A program made the translations under genes and the position numbers. Positions 12,988-24,641 of a stretch of 64,000 nucleotides of DNA are shown one piece after another. The stretch is from Setoptus koraiensis. Taxonomy: Eukaryota; Arthropoda. Location of the stretch: contig CM106586.1 of the NCBI GenBank assembly GCA_048013815.1, forward strand, positions 4,030,001 to 4,094,000. Reading direction: 5' to 3'. The notes under the pieces were generated by a model that saw only the letters and a program-made list of their open reading frames with translations, searched no databases and was not told the origin of the DNA. Each line of letters starts with the position of its first letter. The first letter of the stretch is position 1.

Positions 12988-15008
12988 TTTGCGGCGGCGG
13001 CGGCGGTGAATCTGTGCTGGTGGCGATGCTGCTTCAGCGCTCCGCCGGGCCTGTGCGCTCGGTCGGCGCTGGCCCGGCCCGGCGACGACGAGCCGCCGGC
13101 TACGCCGCCGGGCGCCGCTAGCGGTCGCAAGTGCGACACGCTCATGGTGATCTCGTTGTCCTCGTCGTTGTCCGACGACGGCGCGGCCATGCGAGCACTA
13201 TCATAATTGGGCGCCGGTTGTTGCTGTCGGCCGCTGATGTCGCTGTTGACGTTGCCGTTGATGTTAATGTTGCTGTTGATGTCATTTTCATTTGTTTGCG
13301 GTTGTTGCGTGGTGCTGATTGTCGTCTTGTGCGCTTGTCGTTGGTGTTGCCGTTGTTTTGAGTTGAACTCCCGCAACGACTCCACCGCCCCGTAGTGGCC
13401 CGTGCGCGGCACTTGCATCGGGTACTCGACCTCGTACCCGTAAACGTGTTGCTCCGACGCGGACGGACGTGCTGCTTGCTCGTCTAGGCTCGCTGTGTTG
13501 CTGCCGCTTCTCGCCTCCGCCGCACTCTGCTCCGCACCCAATGCGGGCCCCTCGGCCGCTGTCTTGACGCTGGCGGTTGCGACCGTACCGCTCGGGCTGC
13601 GCGACCTGAACGGACTCAGAGAAAGCAGGCGCTCGATCCACGACGAGGGCTCCTCTTCGACGTGTTGCTGTTGCTGCGGTTGCTGCTGTTGCCTGCTGCT
13701 GTCCGCAGAGCTGAAATGATTCAATTTGCCCATGAGTCTGCTCTTGAGGTCGCCGTTGGCTCGCTGAAGCGCCAACTGACCCGCTATTTGCTGCAAAACG
13801 CTCGCGTGGGTGTATCTCATGGCCTCTATGACTCGCCACAGCAGTTGCAACTCGGAACACTCGATGGACACAACGGACCGCTTGTTCATGTCGTCGAATT
13901 GCTGCTGCCTGTTGCTGCTCGCCGCCATCAGCTGTCTGTTGTTGTTGTTGTTGTTGTTGTTGTGTGTGGCAATCGCTTCCGGTGCAGACCACAACACGCC
14001 AGACGTCATGTCAGATCGTTTGTTTACTGCCCTCTGCTGGGGCAATGTCCCCCTCTCAAACAATTGGCGATCGTCGGCTGACAGTTGTGACAGTTGCTGC
14101 TTGAGCTGTTCGGTCAGCAACGCGCTGGCTATGGTGAGATCCTCCAGCGACACGTCGCCGTCCTCATTATTGTAATTGTTGTTGTTGTTGTTGTTGTTTT
14201 GTAATTTGTCGTTCAACTGTAGGTGTCGCCTGAATCGCGCCAAGTGCTCCTGACTGTCCGAAGACAACAACTGAATAATATTGTTTGGTGTTAATTGTTG
14301 TGAATGATATATGACACTATTTTTCAGTAGTTCAATTTGATTGTTGTCGTCGAGCAGGGGGCGCTGCAACGAGGCATCATTGGTGGCGTATGACCATGAC
14401 CGGATATTTGCTGGATATTGCTGTGATATTGCGCCTGCTGTTGCGGTTGCTGTCGCGGTTGCTGTTGCTGTTGATGGTAATGATAATGGCGATGAAGCTT
14501 GAGATGATAAAGGTGATAATGACAATATAGGCTCGTGATGAGGCTCGCCTGTGTTTGTTTGTGTGGCGTTGGCGTCGCTTGTTATTAGTGAATGACAACA
14601 AATGTTTAGCAGCAATAGCAAAGACGACGATAGTTTTATTCTGTTGGTGCTACAATTGCTCGGCGACACTTTGCATGTCGTTGTTGTGGTTGTGGTTGTT
14701 GTTGCTGTTGTCGTTGTATAAATTGAACGTTTTGAACCTTGCAAATTTTGTAATCGAGCACTGTTAAAATTATTAATTTCTAAATTCTTTCTACAGCCTA
14801 CTTTGGCTGGGCTGTATGTGATGTTTGCGTTGTTGTGTGGCTGCCATTTGCACTGGGAGCGGGCCCTCCATTTCCGGTCGCTGTTCATGTTGTTGTGATT
14901 GAGTGTGCTTGTCTTGTTTTGGGCAGCCGGCTCAGCTAAGTCACTAGTGGGGCCGTTGCCGATGAGTATATTGCCAATTGGATGGTGCCAACACAGCACG
15001 CGTGCCAT
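11145..15008 (-). CDS. Low-complexity protein of unknown function, two exons
   Basis: I do not recognise this protein. Exon 1 runs from an ATG at 15006-15008 to 12938, followed on the minus strand by donor GTAAGT. Exon 2 runs from 11929, preceded by a strong pyrimidine tract and CAG, to the stop at 11145. The splice keeps phase (split Gly) and gives about 951 residues. A hydrophobic segment (SSSLLLLLNICCHSLI, about residues 127-142) could be a signal anchor or a signal peptide if translation starts later. Two KRS dibasic sites flank a stretch in exon 1, and one non-repetitive helical block (CSELQLLWRVIEAMRY and onward, near residues 390-440) is the best candidate for a conserved domain. The rest is polyQ, polyN, S- and T-rich. 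Splice signals and length support a real gene; expression and start codon are unproven. It is convergent with Neto. Confidence 0.6.
12776..12830. repeat. 15-bp tandem repeat, about 3.6 copies
   Basis: Units of ATCTATTGCGACTGC repeated with few changes, upstream in the plus sense of exon 1 of the minus-strand gene, within its intron. Confidence 0.9.
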
Positions 15009-15027
15009 CTTGAATTTGATTTGACAA

Positions 15028-15282
15028 TTATTTGATGAAACTAACTAAACTAACAAGTTGCAAGTCTCTCTTGTCACTCGTCGTGCACTGTCGCCAACTT
15101 ATAATGTCGCTCGTAGATTGTCGCCACTGAATTGTCACTCTCGAATTGTGGTGATGTTGTCGATACTGATTTGGCGACTTGTTTGGCCTATTGAAATGAG
15201 GCGACTCGTTTGGCGTATTGAATTGGGGCGACTCTTTTGGCTTGTTGAAATGGGGCCACTCGTATTGAACTGATGCTGGCAA
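15028..15282 (-). other. Small frame with 9-residue repeats upstream of the 11145-15008 gene
   Basis: An 84-codon open frame on the minus strand ends 19 bp before the start codon of the downstream gene. Its N-terminal half holds three 27-bp repeats (15173-15253), read as nine-residue units such as PHFNKPKES. It could be an upstream open frame in the 5' UTR, part of an alternative first exon, or just a minisatellite without stops. I cannot choose among these from sequence alone. Confidence 0.3.
15173..15253. repeat. 27-bp tandem repeat, three copies
   Basis: Copies at 15173-15199, 15200-15226 and 15227-15253, each starting GGCGACT, with a partial fourth. The period is a multiple of three, so the minus-strand frame stays open through it. 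Confidence 0.9.
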
Positions 15283-15703
15283 TTGTTGTGATTGGTGCTC
15301 GATGGCGGTTGTATCAGTGTGACTGGTAACACTAGAATGCGGCTAAAATTATCGCTCACTTATTGCTCATTTGTTATAACTGCTCGTTGTGACTTACAGC
15401 TCATGTCAGAGACGCTACAGCGAGAATGTCAAGCCAGCCAGATTCTTGAACTCACTCCACTGGCTGGGCCAATGTCACCAATTATGATGAATGGAACACA
15501 CAGACACACGAGAAGCATTTAGAGCAAACAAAATCCTATTTATATCTTCTTCTTCTTCTTTATATATCTCGCTATTTTATCTAGCTGATGCAGCCAGCTG
15601 AAGCGACGACAGCGACACAGGACAAAGTCAACAAGGAGCGCACATTCTCATTCTCTCGGCAGTCTCAATTGGTCGCTTAGTTTCGTGTCGTGTCGTATCG
15701 CAA

Positions 15704-15740
15704 CGTATCTCGTCGTATCTCGTCGTATCTCATCGTATCG
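15704..15740. repeat. 10-bp tandem repeat CGTATCTCGT
   Basis: About 3.7 copies of a 10-bp unit between the minus-strand gene and the gene-free stretch. Confidence 0.85.
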
Positions 15741-16558
15741 TTTCGTTTCATTGATAAATATAAACAGTAGTAGTATGCTGGCGCACATGCGCCCTTCGTG
15801 CTAGCCTGTGGGAAAGAGAGATATTTGTTGAGTGAGATTGTTGTTTGTAGAGGATCCTCGCTCGCTTGCCAGCGCCGCTAGCTTGCCGATGCATGATAAG
15901 ACTTTGCGTTTTCCTTGTGCCAAAATTAATAATAATAAAGCAAAGTTGGTAACAACAATTTGTTGTTGCCGAGTTGCGCAGTTGCGCGACGCTGCTCGCT
16001 TTGCACAACTTTTGCCATCGTTCCTGTTTCATTCATACATTTTTCGCGCTGCCATAGCGCACACACACACACACACGCTGGGCCCCAAACAGCTGACGGC
16101 GTGGCCAGTGGCTAAATTTGAATGGCGTCATCTTCGCATCCACTGTACCTATATGGCCGCACAGCCATATAGCACGGCCATATAGCGCGGCTGCCATATA
16201 GCACACGCACAGGTGCCGCTTCCGGTGGCCGTAACGCCATTAGCGGTGGTTGCAGCATGTGCGCGTTAATGGTGCGCTTGCACAGAGCAGCCCTTACGTG
16301 CAGGCGTGTAATGGCCAATGGCCTATTATGTCACCATTATGTCACACCTTGCCGAATCACTGGTCAGTTTGCACAGGCACAGGGCACAGGCAGCGGGCAC
16401 AGGCATCGGGCACAGGCACACCCGACTGGCTTTGGACTGTCGAGCCGGCTGCTCGGGGCTGTTGAGCGCGTGTTGCGCGTGCTGGGCGCGCGTCGAGACG
16501 CCCACGCATGAGCCAGGCAAAGATTAAAAGTGGCCAGCGGAGAGCGAACGAGCGAATG

Positions 16559-16583
16559 AGAGAGAGAGAGAGAGAGAGAGAGA
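16559..16583. repeat. (GA)n microsatellite
   Basis: About 12 GA repeats without interruption. Confidence 0.95.
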
Positions 16584-17281
16584 CAACAACAACAAATAAT
16601 GACAAGTGGCAATACGAACAAGTTGCATTATTTATGCAAGCTGCGCACTTATGAGCCCACTAAGCGGGTTATGTAACCAGGGTAACGCGGCTGTGTAATT
16701 GTGCTGCGCCTTGTGTGACAATTGTTGTGTGTTTCTCCGCTCGTTGGCTGGCTGACTGACTGACTGGCTGGCTGGCTGGCTCAAATGGCTGGCGGTTGTT
16801 TTGTCTGGGGCGCTTGTTTCGTCTGGGGCCGTTGCCGACTGGCAGCAAAGGGGCGCCAATTGAAATGTTGGGGCCCACGAGGCAATCATAGTGTCGGCGG
16901 TTGTAGGCAGCCTGTAAATGTTTGCATCATTAGTGTGCGCGTACAAGTGGAGCGAATCCATGGCGCATTACGATTATCAATAATGCTCACGTTACAATGC
17001 AAACAAACGAGACGATAACGCCGACAACACTCCACTGGGGCGCAATTATATGTTATGTATTATATGTTGCCGGCAACAGTCACGCCGCCGACGGTTAGGC
17101 CGCCAATAGTGGCGTTGCAAACATTCGCGCTGCAAACAGTTACGTTGCGAACAGGTGAGCTGGTAACGATGCTCGAGTTTGCTCTTGTGCATCAAATTCG
17201 CGCTCACCGGTTGATAACGGATAGATGGATAATAGATGATAGATTCATCACGAGCCAGCCATGAATGTTTGCTCTCTCCCC

Positions 17282-17370
17282 CTGCGAACGTTGATCTGCG
17301 AACGTTGCTCTTGGAACGTTACTCTGCGAACGCTACTCTGCGAACGCTACTCTTCAAACGTTACTCTTCG
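17282..17370. repeat. 14-bp tandem repeat, about six copies
   Basis: Imperfect units of TGCGAACGCTACTC type, drifting between ACGTT and ACGCT, over about 88 bp. Confidence 0.85.
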
Positions 17371-18926
17371 AGGGCCTCTTATACAGCAGTCATAAGTATG
17401 ACTGTTGTGCGGATACTCTCGCGGCTCGTGTTATTGCTCTCATGACGGATACCGTTTGTGTATTATATCGTGTATAACACTCAGTTACCGATCCCCGTTG
17501 AGTGTGCAGCGGGCCCGGCGACACTCGACGGGCCCCTCCGGCCACCAACGGCTGCCGACTGACGGATAATTCAAGCCGACGCATAATTGGAGCCGACGCA
17601 TTCAAGTGCGACCCGTTCAAGTGGCGACTGGCGAGCCAGTGTTATGATTGGCCGCCGACCAGCAAACCGACCCGAGCTCGACGAACCAATTTCCATTTAG
17701 AAACAAAAGCTTTTAATGGGCCCATAATATAAATGTTCGATTATCGCGCCCATCCGATAGTGTGAGGCCCGAAACACGAGCTAGTGCTCGTGTATCGGAT
17801 GTTATCTCTCTGGTTATCTCACATTGTGTGCGAACCGTCGCACGGCTATCGCGCCCAGTTATCGCGCTCAGCTATTGCGCTCGGTTAGCATGGGGCGCCC
17901 GTCATATTATTGAACGTAACGTGTAAATTCGACACTAATCTGTTGTGATTGTTTTTTAGTTAATGCAACGACCATTTCTATCAACAAGAGCGAAAGCCGG
18001 CCCAACGCGGCCACACAAACGCGATATCGACACGATTCGACGGACGGCGCAAAACAAACAACGGATAACGCGCCGTTCCGGCAAACAATCATCATTTGCC
18101 AGAACCGAGATTTGTTGTTGATGCGCCGGGCGCGCATTACATTGAATTGCACATAATGTATAATATAATGTATAATTGTACACCGATAATTGTCGAAACT
18201 GGGCCGCCCCAACAATGCTCAATGATTCAGCGATGCCCAATGGCGTCGGCCCGGTGCGGCGACACGGGCAGCGCAAACAAGGCCGTAGAGCAGTGCAAAT
18301 AATGGCCACCGTTATTCGCCAGCAGTTAAATGCGTTTTTTGGGGCACACACAATTAACAGTTGAAATGGACGAGCTCGCCAGCCGATGCAAATGACGCGC
18401 CGATGGACACTTGTCAGTGTTGCACAAGGTCAGTTATCAAGTTTTGCATGGGGCGCGCAAGTTGCAGCGCGCCAAGTCACACGGGGGCCCGTGTGAGGCC
18501 GATTCCGTGGCGGGGGTGGGCGATTGCGTGCGCGATTATGAGCATGGCAAGCGCAACGATAACACAAACGACTGCTGTTTGCCATCAACTTGAGATAAAC
18601 TTGAGCTTGCACGGGCCAATGGCCACGCTACGCTTTATCTCAAGTCAGTCGCTCGGCCGGCTCAGCGAGTCGCCAAATGGGGCCGCACAACAACTAATCA
18701 TGACAACAATCGCCGACCACTCATTAGCCGCCAACGCTGTTGGCATCTCATTTGAATAGTTAGTTAATTTGCGTGGGCCTCATTAACTGAGCGCTGCATG
18801 TTGGATGTCGGCAGTCGACAGTTGACAGTGCAGCGCGCGAGCCAGAGCTGCTTTCAATTGTCGTCTTGCGGCTTGACTAAACGACTTCCGTCTCACTGCC
18901 CGCACAGCGCGCCGGCCCGCCGACTT

Positions 18927-18990
18927 GCCAGCGAGATTTGCTGCCAGCGAGATTTGCTGTCGGCGAGATTTAAGGCCGGCGAGATTTTGC
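18927..18990. repeat. 16-bp tandem repeat, four copies
   Basis: Four units at exactly 16-bp spacing (18927, 18943, 18959, 18975); the first two are identical (GCCAGCGAGATTTGCT). A second, unrelated 16-bp array follows at about 19045-19092. Confidence 0.95.
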
Positions 18991-19044
18991 CGCCATTAGC
19001 GTGCGCTTGGTTGCCCGGCCGGTTGTTATCTCGACAGCGGCACG

Positions 19045-19092
19045 ACGGCGAGGCGACGGGACGGCGAGGCGACGGGACGGCGAGACGGGCGA
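19045..19092. repeat. 16-bp GC-rich tandem repeat, about three copies
   Basis: Two identical units of ACGGCGAGGCGACGGG and a third that diverges at its end. Confidence 0.9.
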
Positions 19093-19303
19093 GCGCTCGT
19101 CAAGCTACAAACTGCGTGTCACTGTTGGCGCGTCGCCGAGCGTCAACCGCGCTACAAGCGCGCACCTTTGCACACCGTTCCGGTGCGATATGGCTGCGTG
19201 CCGCACGCCACTATCGGCCCGATAGTATCGGGCAGTTACACCCACACGCGGCCACACGCGGCCGCAACACTATCCGACTGGCCGGCTGAAATGCCACGCA
19301 CTG

Positions 19304-19341
19304 CCGAGATATGCGGCCGGCGGGCCGGCCGCATATCTCGG
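19304..19341. repeat. Perfect 17-bp inverted repeat, 4-nt loop
   Basis: Arm CCGAGATATGCGGCCGG (19304-19320) is the exact reverse complement of 19325-19341, around a CGGG loop. It is GC-rich and would form a very stable hairpin. Confidence 0.95.
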
Positions 19342-19790
19342 GCAAATGGCTGATCATTATTTATTTATAGCGCCTATTTATAGCGCGTGTGTCGAGTTAC
19401 TTTGCTTATCGAGTTATCGCTGCAGTCGCAACTGTCCATTACGGGTAGTGGCACGGTTTTGTTTGGCCGGCCCATGTAAATATAATTTGCGCCACACCGC
19501 CAGCCATGGGCGCTGGCCCGCAGTTGAACGGGCGCTGGGCAAACAACATTATCGATAGTGGATCAACTTTAAAAGTTTTTCAATCGGACAAGTTGCACGC
19601 ACTTCGAGCCGCGAGCTACGAGCGAACCTGTTTTAGGGGCAGTTGTGCCGGCACACATTTCAATATCCGGCTGCACCGTTGGCTGGTCAGCGGCACTCTG
19701 GCGCGCACAATACATATAGAGGCTCCATGACCGAGTGACATCCGATACCCGCGCTGGTACGCGCGCGCGCTTGTGTGCGCCGCGGTGATA

Positions 19791-19832
19791 TATGCGCTCG
19801 ATAATGCGCTCGATAATGCGCTCGATAATGCG
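19791..19832. repeat. 12-bp tandem repeat, about 3.5 copies
   Basis: Units of ATAATGCGCTCG in direct tandem. Confidence 0.9.
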
Positions 19833-20737
19833 CCCCCTTATGCGACGCGTACTGCCACGGGTAATGCGACGGGTAATGCGCCCGCTATGAGTGGCCGGTG
19901 CGGCCACTATTATGCTGAAATGCTAATTATGTGCACGTAAACCTGGTTGCCCGGTTACATGAATATGCATTCGTTGTGTAATCCGGCGCCGCTGTTTAAT
20001 TTGCTGTTATGTAGCAATGCGGCGCCGTCGTTTGTCATTAACCATTAGCGTTATATAAATCAATATAAATGCGCCTATGTAAATTACCGGTATCACCGGT
20101 AGCGCCACCAAGCACACGCCGGCCCGCCACTAGCCCGTGGGCATCGAACGGGCGCCAAAACAATTGGCCGCATGTCGGTCTCACCAATATGCCACTAATA
20201 TAATTAGCGCACTACTACCTGCGTCATTCACCTGTGTGATTTGCCCGTGATTCGCCTGTGTGATTTGCTTGTGTGATTCGGCCGGTGTCACTCACCTGGC
20301 GCGATCGGCGTGACAGGGGGCGCCGTGTCAAACAATCGCGTGATGAATTAATTTTGAAAAATGTTGAATCAATCAGTGGCCAGCAGGCAAACGCAGCCCG
20401 ATGGTAATTTTTGCAACACGAAATATGTGGGCCAGTGTGTCGCAATGTCCGGATGATTGCTTCGTGTCGCATGGCGTGGCCCCCAGTACCGATAACACGA
20501 TATAATGATGATATAATTACACAATAATGCCAAAACATGCCCGATCGTCACAGAACCGTGTGATGGGGGCACCGTATGCTGTTGTGAGCGGTTCGGCTCG
20601 CCAATCTCAACGGCCATCGCTGAATCGCCAGCTCGGGGCCGCCCGCAGCCACGACGCTCACGGCCATCGGTGAGGCCGAAACAATTATGGCGCCAGCGTC
20701 AATTTGCACCAATCCAATTGAGGCCCCTGGCCAGTGT

Positions 20738-20800
20738 TTGCCGGCCGCCTCACATATATTGCCGGCCGTCTCTCATGTATTGCCGGCCGTCTCACATATA
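20738..20800. repeat. 21-bp tandem repeat, three copies
   Basis: Copies at 20738-20758, 20759-20779 and 20780-20800, each beginning TTGCCGGCCG. The unit is not the same as the 21-bp repeat at 239-301. Confidence 0.95.
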
Positions 20801-21965
20801 TAGCCGGTTGTTTGCTGATCAACTGTCATGCGACCGGCAATATATACAATATATATAATATATATGATATTGCCGCCACTGCCAGCAGCAGAAATATATT
20901 GGCCGTTGCTGAGATTGCCGGTGTGACACTGCCCGACGGCCGCTCGCTGCAAACTGCAAACTGGCCCCACACTGGCCAAACTGGCCCCCGCTCGAACTGT
21001 CCGCCTCCAATCGGCCAATTGACAAGTTAAATCGATATGTCCAATCAATTTGCCTGCCGGACACCAGTGGCCAGGCTGGCCGGCCCGTTTTTACCTGCAT
21101 TTCCTGCGTCTGCAAGATCATTATTATTATATCATTATTATTATTGGACGCCCACGCAATTGTTGATGTGGCCCAGTGACGCCGGCCAGACCCACTGAGC
21201 ACAATTAATAATGATGGCATTGTCGCATCGGTGACATTATTTGGCGATTACATCAGTGACATTAGTCGGTGATATATGGATGCTCGCTGGCGATAATACA
21301 AATCCATGCAAGTCAACGGCGCAATCAGTGGCAACTGTTGACTTGCACACTCGATGATATATTGTTCAATATTGCCGATGCACTGTCAAACGAGCTGCTG
21401 TCCAACATACTTAATCGCATATTTCAAGTGACGCGAAACTAACTTTGGCTAGTTAGCAACACAAAATGAGCGACACGCACAATGAGTGAAATGTCATTCA
21501 AAGTTCAGACGGATCAAAGTGATCTAATTTGAGAGATTGGGCCTCAATGGGCGCTTGCGATCAATAATGGCGCAGATGAGACAAACACAAGTGCGACGAC
21601 AGCGACGATAGCGGCTCCTCAGGCTCAAGCAACCGGTCGCTTGTGCACACCGTGAGCTTGCCATACATGACGTTATATCATTATGACACCATTAGTACAA
21701 GCCAGAGGCACCACGCCATCTTGCACGAGATGTCACAAGTCGAGACACTTGCCCGCAATGCAGACTTGGCGAGATTAACAAATCGATCGATCAATCGCGC
21801 GCCTGGCCCCAATTGGCCCGGCTGGCCCCAACTGGCCCCAATCAACTGCGCGATCGCTGCACAGGCTGCAAAGTCATTAGACGGAAATTTGAATGGGGAC
21901 ATTCATTCATAAATAGCGGCATCATTACGACAGGCAGCGGTAGTTTGTGCTGAGTGCAGTTACAT

Positions 21966-22010
21966 GCCGAGTTACATAATGCCGAGTTACATAATGCCGA
22001 GTTACATAAT
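21966..22010. repeat. 15-bp tandem repeat, three identical copies
   Basis: GCCGAGTTACATAAT is repeated exactly three times in 45 bp without a mismatch. Confidence 0.98.
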
Positions 22011-24071
22011 GCTCGAGTTGTTGCTCATCAGCGGCGACCCGAGCTCGCCCGACAGCGACTCGGGGTCGGCCGACAGCGACAACAGGGAGCTCATGCGAAG
22101 CTATTTACAGTTATTTGTTCTTGTGAATGGTGCATGCTGTCATGAATGGCGCTTTTTGGTGGTTGCGGGGGGGGAGGCGGGGGCACAAAATGGCGGATTT
22201 GTGGGCTCCATTCATTGGGGCCCACAAATCTGTGGCCGTGGGGATAATATTGAGGAAGCTTGTGATCTCTGGCGCAAAATATTATCATTTACATATGAGT
22301 GGCAGCGCAATATCTGGCTTGGTTGTGTGGCAATGTCACAGCGTCACACAGTGGAGAACGGGGGCTCCGTTGTGTGGGTATCAAGTCACACACACACACA
22401 CACTGTGCGATATTGACACAAATACTGGCGATCGTGATACAAATCGGCCGCACACTGATATAGCACCCGTAGCAGTTTATCGCAGTGGAAGACAGTTGAA
22501 TAGTGGCTGCAGTGATGATAAACACAAGTTTGTCTGAGAGTTAGTTTAGCTGAAAGAGAGAGAGAGAGAAGTTGAATTAGATCACTGGCACAACTGGCCG
22601 CCTTCTTGCTCATTCTACTTTTCTACGTGAACGCATTCTGGCGCGTGCCACCAACTTGATGTGATTGCGTGGGCGTTCAACAGCAGCAACGACAACAACG
22701 ACAACGACAGCAATAACAACAATGCTAGACGGTCGCTTTATTATAGTCGCTGGCTATGTATTATATTACAGCAGCAGCAACAGCAGCAACAACGCGGGCA
22801 CCGAGGCGCGCGTTGCTGCAACGTGATGTGTCGTGCCTCCGTTCACTTTTGTCCAATGGTCGCAATGAAAGAAAGATACTGTCTCTTTGTGTGTAATTTC
22901 GCTGCGTTCGTGCGCTCTCACAATCCAGCCAGGTGGCCATAGCAGCCTGGCCGCTAACTGATTTGAGCTCACTGAGCAACTGAGTCGGCAGTCACAATTA
23001 CAAATACACCTGTACCCGTCGGCAGTGGCAGATTGGGCCCGACAAGACGAGATAAGACGACAACGGACAACAAATGATTAGTGATGCGCCGGCCAACAAT
23101 AACTTAACTGGGGGGGGGGCCGCTGCTCATTGGCAGTATGCCGATAGTGACTGACGGACTGGCCATGATTATGTAACACGTAAGCCTCACTTGACATGTG
23201 CTGATGGGTGCACAGCACGCCGCCGGGCTAGCGGTATTATACTCTGACTTGTGAGTATATCGGCGAGCAGAGCTGACAGTCTATGACCATGCTAATTGGC
23301 ACAGCGACCCAAATACTCACAGCGCGGATATGGCACAGATGCGGCACAGATAATTTGTTGCCGTTTGTTGGCAGTTGTCGCCAGTTGTCAGGCCATGTCG
23401 CTGACCAGCTCCATAAATGGACAATGATGGTGACAAAAGGCCAGTTCTTCTTGCTAACCGCGCTCACAATCCGCCGCCATGAATACCGCCGATCGTTATC
23501 AGCTCACGCGAGGCTTATCGTGAACCGGCCCGAGGCCGGTGGGGCCAGACGCGAACAGACTCGAGGAGCGGCCCATTGCGCAGCTCGGGCCGCTTCGACT
23601 TTTTTTTACAAGGTAACTTGCTAGGTGCTAAACAGTGTTCAGTGAATGACTGACATCACTGGTGACAGACAGATGGTTTTTAGATCGAAAAATGACCACT
23701 GCAAGACACAATATATATAAATACAAACCAATAATGGACGCCCAGCGAGCAAGTCGTCAACTGTTTGGCATGAACGAGTGTCGGCGGGGTGTCACACGAT
23801 TCACCTGTGCCCTCTTTTCATCGGCTTCTCATTGATGGGCCCCGGGGCCCGTGCCCTTTTGCGTCATTTGTTGTCGCGGCCGTTTGTTGTTGTCATTCGT
23901 TGTTGACTTGTCATTTGTGTTGTGTTGTTGGCACAAGCACACACACACGTCAACAACTGTTTTGTTATACTGTAATATTTCATATCTGCGCCATCATATC
24001 TGGTGCGTGGGCAGGCCAATAATCGTCGCCGATGGCCCAATGTCGAAGGGGGCGAACGACCAATGACAAAT

Positions 24072-24113
24072 GACAACAGGCGACTGACAACAGGCGACCG
24101 ACGGCAGGCGACT
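24072..24113. repeat. 14-bp tandem repeat, three copies
   Basis: Units of GACAACAGGCGACT at 24072, 24086 and 24100, within a longer GACAAAYGAC-rich tract (about 24061-24150). Confidence 0.9.
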
Positions 24114-24169
24114 GACAAACGACAGCTGACAAATGACAACCGACAAACAGCCCAATGGAGAGGCCGGCT

Positions 24170-24212
24170 CTATATGCCGGTATGCAATAACAGGTTGCAT
24201 ACCGGCATATAG
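24170..24212. repeat. Perfect 18-bp inverted repeat, 7-nt loop
   Basis: Arm CTATATGCCGGTATGCAA (24170-24187) is the exact reverse complement of 24195-24212. Confidence 0.95.
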
Positions 24213-24617
24213 CAGGTGCAGCGTGATTGGGCAAGGGTTGCCGGCGAGCCGGCGAGCGAGCGGCGGACAAACAAGTCAATAACAAGTGTTATCGGGTCTC
24301 GCTCACTCGGTGCCGATTGACACCGATCGCCATGGTTACGCTGGGCGCCTGTTTGTCGCACGGGTTCATATGGCGCGACAAAAATATATCGGTGGTATAA
24401 ATATGTGAGCGCACAATGGGTGTCGTGTCTGGTCGGGCCGCATGCATGCGGGGCATTCACGATGCCCGACACAAACAATCATGATCGATGTGGTGGCTGG
24501 CTTTTGAAAAATGCCAAATGTGCGAATGAACTACGACAAACGCATTAATATTATTTGTATTTCTTTGTGTACTCAGTTGTTATGTAATGTGCATTGGTTG
24601 CAACGGCAGCATTTAGC

Positions 24618-24641
24618 GAGAGAGAGAGAGAGAGAGAGAGA
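24618..24641. repeat. (GA)n microsatellite
   Basis: About 12 GA repeats. Confidence 0.95.

Noticed and set aside
13700-13850. Resemblance of the ordered block in the 11145-15008 protein to CRF/DH44-type neuropeptides (QLALQRANGDLKSRLMGK)
   Set aside because: Similarity is only over about 18 residues, the amidation-type GK is not followed by a second basic residue, and spacing does not fit the family.
13288-13992. A 234-codon minus-strand frame and several plus-strand frames (12877-14175) over exon 1 of the minus-strand gene
   Set aside because: They are out-of-frame readings of CAA/CAG and AAC repeats in the 692-codon frame, which alone has matching splice signals.
12930-15008. Possible CRISPR-like regular repeats or other arrays across the window
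   Set aside because: Repeats are head-to-tail without unique spacers; this is eukaryotic minisatellite and codon-repeat DNA.
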